Origin: Bacteriovorax sp.
Lineage (GTDB): Bacteria; Bdellovibrionota; Bacteriovoracia; Bacteriovoracales; Bacteriovoracaceae
Assembly: GCA_028710485.1 (NCBI GenBank)
Contig: JAQTTZ010000009.1
Span: 1-64,000 of the forward strand
Length of the DNA stretch: 64,000 nt
Direction of reading: 5' to 3'
In this document: positions 58,509 to 64,000 of the stretch, piece by piece
Numbering within the stretch: position 1 is the stretch's first letter
How the letters are laid out: every line of letters begins with the position of its first letter
Notes under the pieces: model-generated
Seen by the model: the letters and a program-made list of their open reading frames with translations, nothing else
Database searches by the model: none
Told to the model about the DNA's origin: nothing
Program-made: the position numbers and the translations under genes

Positions 58509-60596
58509 ATGAGTAAACATGAAAAAATTAATATAATATCATCTGCTATATTTAAACAAGCGCTAAAAGATGCAGTAACCAAATTAAATCCTCAGACCCT
58601 TCTAAAAAATCCCGTTATGTTTATCACATGGGTTTGTGCTTTGGTCACCACTATTATTTCAATTAGAAACGGACTGACTGGGCATCATTCTTTTTTTGAA
58701 ATTCAAATCGCTATTTGGCTATGGTTTACCGTTTTTTTTGCAAATTTTTCTGAAGCCGTTGCCGAAGGAAGAGGTAAAGCACAGGCCGATACCTTGAAAA
58801 AAACCAGATCGACAACCAAAGCTCGTTTGATGAACGGCAAGCATGAAACAATCATTAATGCTTTGGAATTGAAAAAAAATGATATTGTCGTCTGTGAATC
58901 TGGCGATCTCATTCCCGGAGATGGAGAAGTTGTAGAGGGAATTGCCACTGTAGATGAATCAGCAATAACAGGGGAGTCAGCTCCCGTTATTCGAGAAAGT
59001 GGTGGAGATAGAAGTTCAGTTACAGGTGGGACGTTGGTTATCAGTGATAAAATTTTAATTCGCATTGTTTCTGAACCAGGGAGCAGTTTTCTTGATCGCA
59101 TGATTTCATTAGTAGAAAGTGCAAGTCGCCAAAAAACACCTAATGAGATTGCTTTGAGTATTTTACTCTCAGGCTTAACACTAGTGTTTGTTTTAGCAGT
59201 CACCACTTTAAAATTTTATGCGGACTATTCGGGTATTGCTGCTCACCAAGACCTTTCTCATATTATTACTGTTCCAGTTCTCATTTCACTTTTAGTTTGT
59301 TTGATCCCGACAACTATCGGTGGTCTCTTAAGTGCCATCGGTATCAGTGGGATGGATCGTTTAATTAGAAAGAATGTTATCGCTACAAGTGGACGCGCAG
59401 TCGAAGCCGCAGGAGATATTGATGTGCTTCTACTAGATAAAACAGGAACCATTACTATTGGAAATAGAATGGCCAGTGAGTTTCGAGTCTCTCCGGGAGT
59501 TAGTGAAACGCTGCTTGCGAGAACAGCTCTACTTTCTTCGCTATCCGATGAAACTCCAGAAGGTCGCTCAATTGTGAGTTTGGCCCAGAGTAAATATAAG
59601 ATTGATGATATTACTATTCCGAATGAACAATTGGAATTTATTCCCTTCACTGCTCAAACACGTATGAGTGGAATTGATATTACTGAAAATGGTAAAATAA
59701 CATCAATTAGAAAAGGAGCATCAGATTCAGTAAAAAATTATATTGAATCGATAGGAGGGGATTTTCCTAGTGGCGCTCAAGACATCGTAGATAATATCGC
59801 TCGTGGAGGAGGAACTCCTTTAGTCGTGTGTGAAAACAACAAAATTTTAGGTGTGATCTATTTAAAAGATATCGTGAAGCCTGGAATTAATGAGCGTTTT
59901 GCTGAACTTAGAAAAATGGGAATTAGAACGGTGATGATTACCGGAGATAATCCACTCACGGCCGCGGCAATCGCTGCCGAAGCAGGAGTTGATGATTTTC
60001 TTGCTCAAGCTACTCCCGAGATGAAACTAGCTCGTATACGAGAAGAGCAAGCAAAAGGGCACTTGGTTGCCATGACCGGAGATGGTACTAACGATGCACC
60101 AGCGCTTGCTCAAGCGGATGTAGGTGTGGCGATGAATACAGGAACTCAAGCGGCAAAAGAAGCAGGCAATATGGTGGACTTGGATTCTAACCCGACTAAG
60201 CTCATTGAAATTGTAGAAACGGGAAAACAACTTTTGATGACAAGAGGGGCCCTCACAACATTTTCTGTAGCTAATGACGTTGCAAAATATTTTGCAATCT
60301 TACCAGCGCTCTTTGCTACTCTTTATGCGACTAATAATTTACCTGGCCCTCTATCACAACTAAACATCATGCACTTGGTATCTTCTCAAAGTGCAATATT
60401 AAGCGCAGTTATTTTCAATGCACTTGTAATCGTTGCTTTGATTCCACTGGCCCTTCGCGGAGTTAAATATAAGCCCTTACCTGCTTCGGCCCTTTTACAA
60501 AGAAATCTATTAATCTATGGTGCAGGAGGGCTCGTTGCACCTTTTATCGGTATTAAGTTAATCGATGCTGTTATTACAACAATGGGATGGGTCTAA
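58509..60596 (+). CDS. kdpB: KdpB, P-type ATPase subunit
   Basis: The 695-residue P-type ATPase has the actuator TGES motif (154-157), the phosphorylation site DKTGT with Asp310, and the hinge [10 protein letters not shown]. It hydrolyses ATP to drive K+ through KdpA. Serine of TGES, which is phosphorylated to inhibit E. coli Kdp, is present (Ser157). Starts 11 nt after kdpA. Confidence 0.97.
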   Translation: MSKHEKINIISSAIFKQALKDAVTKLNPQTLLKNPVMFITWVCALVTTIISIRNGLTGHHSFFEIQIAIWLWFTVFFANFSEAVAEGRGKAQADTLKKTRSTTKARLMNGKHETIINALELKKNDIVVCESGDLIPGDGEVVEGIATVDESAITGESAPVIRESGGDRSSVTGGTLVISDKILIRIVSEPGSSFLDRMISLVESASRQKTPNEIALSILLSGLTLVFVLAVTTLKFYADYSGIAAHQDLSHIITVPVLISLLVCLIPTTIGGLLSAIGISGMDRLIRKNVIATSGRAVEAAGDIDVLLLDKTGTITIGNRMASEFRVSPGVSETLLARTALLSSLSDETPEGRSIVSLAQSKYKIDDITIPNEQLEFIPFTAQTRMSGIDITENGKITSIRKGASDSVKNYIESIGGDFPSGAQDIVDNIARGGGTPLVVCENNKILGVIYLKDIVKPGINERFAELRKMGIRTVMITGDNPLTAAAIAAEAGVDDFLAQATPEMKLARIREEQAKGHLVAMTGDGTNDAPALAQADVGVAMNTGTQAAKEAGNMVDLDSNPTKLIEIVETGKQLLMTRGALTTFSVANDVAKYFAILPALFATLYATNNLPGPLSQLNIMHLVSSQSAILSAVIFNALVIVALIPLALRGVKYKPLPASALLQRNLLIYGAGGLVAPFIGIKLIDAVITTMGWV

Positions 60597-61150
60597 TGAA
60601 AATTCTAATAAATAACTTGAAAATTTTTCTCTTTTTTATTGTTCTAACGGGCATAGCATATCCTTTGTTTATCACTGTCATTTCTCAAGCCATTTTTAAA
60701 GACGAAGCAAATGGTTCACTTATAACCAAAAATGGGAAGGTAGTAGGTTCTGAGCTGCTGGCCCAAGAATTCAAAAGGAAGCAGTATTTCTGGCCACGTC
60801 CTTCAGCCGCCAATTATGATTCGACATCTTCGGCGGCCAGTAATTTGAGTCCAGATAGTAAAGCACTTAATGAAACAATTGCGAAGCGAGCAGTTGCTAA
60901 TGGTTTGGATATTAAAAGTAATGATGATCTTTTATATGCGTCAGGATCTGGACTTGATCCTCATATAAGTCCAATATCAGCAGAAAGACAGATCGATCGA
61001 ATTGCAGAAGCACGTCACCTCGATGCGAGAAAAATCGAGGAATTAAAAAAGCTTATTGTAGATAATACTGAAAGTAGACAGTTCGGAGTATTAGGCAGAA
61101 AGCGTATAAATGTATTAAAATTAAATTTAGAATTAGATAAAAAACTTTAG
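60596..61150 (+). CDS. kdpC: KdpC, accessory subunit of the Kdp ATPase
   Basis: I place the start at ATG 60596, overlapping the kdpB stop (TAATG); ATG 60587, in frame, adds three residues. The 184-residue protein has one N-terminal membrane helix (about 8-31) and the family hallmarks QYFWPRPSAANYD, SNLSPDSKAL, and ASGSGLDPHISP. It raises the ATP affinity of KdpB in the complex. Confidence 0.95.
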   Translation: MKILINNLKIFLFFIVLTGIAYPLFITVISQAIFKDEANGSLITKNGKVVGSELLAQEFKRKQYFWPRPSAANYDSTSSAASNLSPDSKALNETIAKRAVANGLDIKSNDDLLYASGSGLDPHISPISAERQIDRIAEARHLDARKIEELKKLIVDNTESRQFGVLGRKRINVLKLNLELDKKL

Positions 61151-61158
61151 ACAATAAT

Positions 61159-63822
61159 ATGAATGAGAATACAAGACTCGATCCCGATAAACTTCTTGCT
61201 CGTTTAAAACAAGAAGAAATAAAAAATAACAGAGGTGCTTTTCGAATTTTCTTTGGGATGTGCCCAGGGGTGGGGAAAACTTATGCTATGTTAGGGGCCG
61301 CTCAGGAGCAACATAAACTCGGAAAACAAGTTATTGTTGGTGTCGTTGAAACACATGGGAGAATTGAAACAGACAAGATGCTCGAAGGCCTAACTGTCAT
61401 ACCTAAAAAGAGAATTTCTTATCGTGAAACGGTTTTATTCGAACTTGATATTGATAAAATTTTGGAATCAAAACCTGATATCGTCTTAATAGATGAACTC
61501 GCTCACAGTAATGCTCCAGGATCACGTCATAACAAACGCTACCAAGACGTCATGGAAATTCTTGATGCAGGGATTAGTGTTTATACGACTCTTAATGTTC
61601 AGCATATTGAAAGTCGTGCTGATATAGTTCAGCAGATCACAGGTATTCAAGTTCGGGAAACCGTCCCTGATTCTCTTTGGGATCTGGCCGATCAAGTTGA
61701 ATTGATCGATCTCTCTCCGCAGGAACTCATAAAAAGACTAAAAGAAGGAAAAGTTTATTTAGGGGATAAAGCTGCAAGAGCGGAAGAAAATTTTTTTAAA
61801 GAAGCTTACCTAATTGCTTTAAGAGAAATTTCGTTGCGTTTTACCGCAGAAAAAGTTGATCACGACCTTCAAGGGCATCTTTCAGTAAGACAACTCATCA
61901 GTCCTTGGAATACCAACGAGCGCTTGATGGTTGCTGTAAGTCACAGCCCTCATTCGACAAAACTTATTCGTGCGGCCAGAAGAATGGCCTTTAGTCTTGA
62001 AGCTCCTTGGATTGCAGTTCATATTGATAATGGGTTGCGACTGAGCCAATTTGATCAATCAACTTTATTTCAAAATATTAACTTAGCACGCGAATTGGGA
62101 GCAGAAGTTATTTCTCTATACGACAGTGATATCGTCGCTGCACTTAACCGCGTAGCTCTTGAGAAAAATGTCACCCAAATTATTTTAGGGAGACCTGAAC
62201 GTAGAACTTTTAGAATTCTTCTCGATAAACTCATTCAAAATACACATTTTGTAGATATTCATATAATAAGGCAGGAAAAAGATTCAGCCGAGTTAAAGGA
62301 AAAAAGAAAGATCAATGCTTCCCCAAATATTCTAGGTAATGGTCCAGTTCCATATTTTTATACCCTCTATTTTTTAATAATGGTTACGATTATAAGTCTT
62401 TTTCTCAATCCTTATATCGGGTATCGCGCCGTAGGCTTTCTTTATCTAATGAGTGTTATTGTCGTTGGGTTTAGAAGCACTTTGGGGCCTATTCTATTTG
62501 CGGCCTTTTCAGGTGCGCTTATTTGGGATTACGTTTTCATTCCACCACTTTTTGCATTTCGTATTAATGAAGTTGAAGACAGAATGATGTGTCTTTCGTT
62601 TGTTTTAGTTGGAGTCCTTTCTGGATTTCTTGCAAGAAAAACCAAGACTAAAGAGAGGCTTCTCATATTAAGAGAAAAAAAGACCAACGCCCTTTTTAAC
62701 TTGTTAAAGGATTTTTCGACCGCAATGAATTCAAAGGCCATTTGTGACCTTACTGAAAGAAGCGTCCAATCTCTTTTTGGGGCCCAAATAAAAATACTTT
62801 TAAAAAATGAAAAAAAAATTATTACAAGAAAATCTAACTCAGGAGATATTTCAGAGAAAGAATTTGCTTTAGCGCTATGGAGTTTTGATAATAAAAAACC
62901 CGCAGGCTGGTCAACCCAAACACTTTCAGAGTCTCACTGTTTGAGTATTCCTTTAATCGTGCCTGGGAAGATTTTAGGTATTCTTCTTTTTTATCCTGAC
63001 ATGAAAAAAACATTAAGCCTCGAAGACGAAAATTTATTAAATAGTATCTGTCTTCAACTTGCTAATGCTCTCGAACATTTAATGCTTCAAGAGCAGAATA
63101 AAGACATTCAATTATTTGAGGAATCAGAAAAACTTCATCAAACTCTTCTAAATTCGGTTTCTCATGAAATGCGTATCCCTCTGACTTCAATCATGGGGTC
63201 AGTAAGTGCCCTGCAAGATGAAAAAATTCAAAATTATCCAGAAAAAATTAAATTATTAAATCAAGAATTAATCGATTCTTGCCAAAGACTCAATCGAGTC
63301 ATTGAAAATTTGTTGGACATGAATAGATTGAGTTCGGGACTACTTACTTTGAAGAAAGAATGGATGGAAGCCTCTGACTTAGCACAATCAGTGATTTCTC
63401 AAGTGAAAGCAAAAAATAAAAAAATTATGCTCATCGAAAAAACTAGTCAGGTCTATCTAAGTTGTGATGGATTATTGTTGGAGCATGCATTAATGAATCT
63501 TTTATTAAATGCGATCGCTTATTCAGAAGAGAACTCTACTATTACAATTGAGATTGAGTTGGTGGAAGAGAAGATTAATATACGTGTCATTGATCAGGGC
63601 AAAGGAATTCCGGAAGATAAATTAGACTTGATATTTGATAAGTTCTACCGTCTTCCAGGAAGTCCAGCAGGTGGAGTTGGATTAGGTCTTTCAATTGTCA
63701 AAGGGATTGTAGAAGCTCATAATGGTAGAGTCTTTGGTCATAATAGGGTTGATCAACAGGGAGCTGTGTTTACGATTGAGCTACCGTGGATAAAACCCCC
63801 AATGAAATTAGACGAGGTTTAA
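61159..63822 (+). CDS. kdpD: KdpD, K+-sensing histidine kinase
   Basis: The 887-residue protein has the cytoplasmic KdpD domain with Walker A GVGKT (residues 37-41), a USP-like domain (about 245-370), four membrane helices (about 395-495), a GAF-like region and a histidine kinase core: His669 in SHEMRIPLT, an N-box (LLLNAIAY), DQGKGIP and GGVGLGLSIV. It senses low K+ or osmotic stress and phosphorylates KdpE. It starts 8 nt after kdpC and is followed by kdpE. Confidence 0.96.
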   Translation: MNENTRLDPDKLLARLKQEEIKNNRGAFRIFFGMCPGVGKTYAMLGAAQEQHKLGKQVIVGVVETHGRIETDKMLEGLTVIPKKRISYRETVLFELDIDKILESKPDIVLIDELAHSNAPGSRHNKRYQDVMEILDAGISVYTTLNVQHIESRADIVQQITGIQVRETVPDSLWDLADQVELIDLSPQELIKRLKEGKVYLGDKAARAEENFFKEAYLIALREISLRFTAEKVDHDLQGHLSVRQLISPWNTNERLMVAVSHSPHSTKLIRAARRMAFSLEAPWIAVHIDNGLRLSQFDQSTLFQNINLARELGAEVISLYDSDIVAALNRVALEKNVTQIILGRPERRTFRILLDKLIQNTHFVDIHIIRQEKDSAELKEKRKINASPNILGNGPVPYFYTLYFLIMVTIISLFLNPYIGYRAVGFLYLMSVIVVGFRSTLGPILFAAFSGALIWDYVFIPPLFAFRINEVEDRMMCLSFVLVGVLSGFLARKTKTKERLLILREKKTNALFNLLKDFSTAMNSKAICDLTERSVQSLFGAQIKILLKNEKKIITRKSNSGDISEKEFALALWSFDNKKPAGWSTQTLSESHCLSIPLIVPGKILGILLFYPDMKKTLSLEDENLLNSICLQLANALEHLMLQEQNKDIQLFEESEKLHQTLLNSVSHEMRIPLTSIMGSVSALQDEKIQNYPEKIKLLNQELIDSCQRLNRVIENLLDMNRLSSGLLTLKKEWMEASDLAQSVISQVKAKNKKIMLIEKTSQVYLSCDGLLLEHALMNLLLNAIAYSEENSTITIEIELVEEKINIRVIDQGKGIPEDKLDLIFDKFYRLPGSPAGGVGLGLSIVKGIVEAHNGRVFGHNRVDQQGAVFTIELPWIKPPMKLDEV

Positions 63823-63824
63823 TT

Positions 63825-64000
63825 TTGAGAAAAATATTAGTCATTGATGATGAAAATTCCATTCGCAAACTTCTACGTGTAAGTTTGGAAGCCAATAATT
63901 ATCAAATTATTGAAGCTGAAAATGCTCAAGAGGGTATTCAAAAAATTATCGAAGAACGTCCTGAAATCATTCTTCTTGATTTAGGTTTGCCCGATAAAAA
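63825..64000 (+). CDS. kdpE: KdpE response regulator, N-terminal part (partial)
   Basis: The gene starts at TTG 63825 (GAGG 8 nt upstream, 2 nt after the kdpD stop) and runs off the window. The 58 visible codons make a receiver domain: Asp8/Asp9 in VIDDEN and the phosphorylation site Asp52 in ILLDLGLPD. The name rests on position behind kdpD. Confidence 0.9.
   Translation, partial: MRKILVIDDENSIRKLLRVSLEANNYQIIEAENAQEGIQKIIEERPEIILLDLGLPDK

Noticed and set aside
1-64000. CRISPR arrays, rRNA genes, intact insertion sequences
   Set aside because: No regularly spaced repeats, rRNA-like sequence or intact transposase with terminal repeats was seen on either strand.

Overview
The window is AT-rich, gene-dense Gram-negative chromosome. 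Envelope genes dominate: a Tol system, FtsE/FtsX with an EnvC-like activator, LapB, many lipoproteins and secreted wall enzymes. Together with a TIGR02147-type regulator this suggests a Bdellovibrionota lineage of the Bacteriovorax/Peredibacter kind, which are predatory bacteria. That assignment is inference from gene content; no rRNA is present to confirm it.

Layout. 1-5064: the tail of rlmN, a small secreted protein behind a possible flagellar-sigma promoter, then sppA-lapB and three unrecognised envelope genes in tight succession. 5172-8497: tolQ-tolR-tolA-tolB without an adjacent pal. 8628-10463: a GAF/AAA+/Fis regulator that has lost the sigma-54 contact loop and Walker B acids, and a small basic protein. 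10509-19335: an HD phosphohydrolase, ftsE-ftsX-envC-like-ctpA, xseA and a degenerate sensor kinase. The HD gene and xseA are preceded by two near-identical copies of a structured element of about 50 nt. 19344-20639: a DnaQ-type exonuclease. 20814-27128: a peptidoglycan-remodelling cluster (lytic transglycosylase, lipoprotein polysaccharide deacetylase, small lipoprotein, L,D-transpeptidase, D,D-carboxypeptidase). 27129-27690: decayed gene fragments. 27717-45485: envelope lipoproteins, a TonB-like protein, lipase-like hydrolase, two M48 proteases, glyoxalase II-like and Bcp enzymes, a secreted EEP-fold nuclease, a TPR lipoprotein with a LysM protein, topA with a histone-like tail, an MFS transporter and an RNA methyltransferase-like gene.

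45562-56520 is accessory. It starts at tRNA-Arg(UCG). A 15-bp direct repeat of the tRNA 3' end recurs at 51538, bracketing about 5.9 kb that holds an XRE-type regulator, a leaderless lytic transglycosylase overlapping a secreted partner (possible effector/immunity pair), an AAA/DUF4143 ATPase, a recombinase-domain protein, and a small-ORF/nucleotidyltransferase pair. Beyond it lie frameshifted remnants, including two copies of one recombinase-like tail, a TIGR02147 regulator broken by one base, and small secreted proteins. 56731-64000 is a complete kdpFABCD potassium-uptake operon with a 27-codon kdpF and the start of kdpE.

The best candidates for something undescribed are the duplicated structured leader (10509 and 16285), the apparently sigma-54-independent regulator at 8628, the overlapping transglycosylase/secreted-partner pair at 47262-48453, and two genes whose best start codon appears to be ATA.
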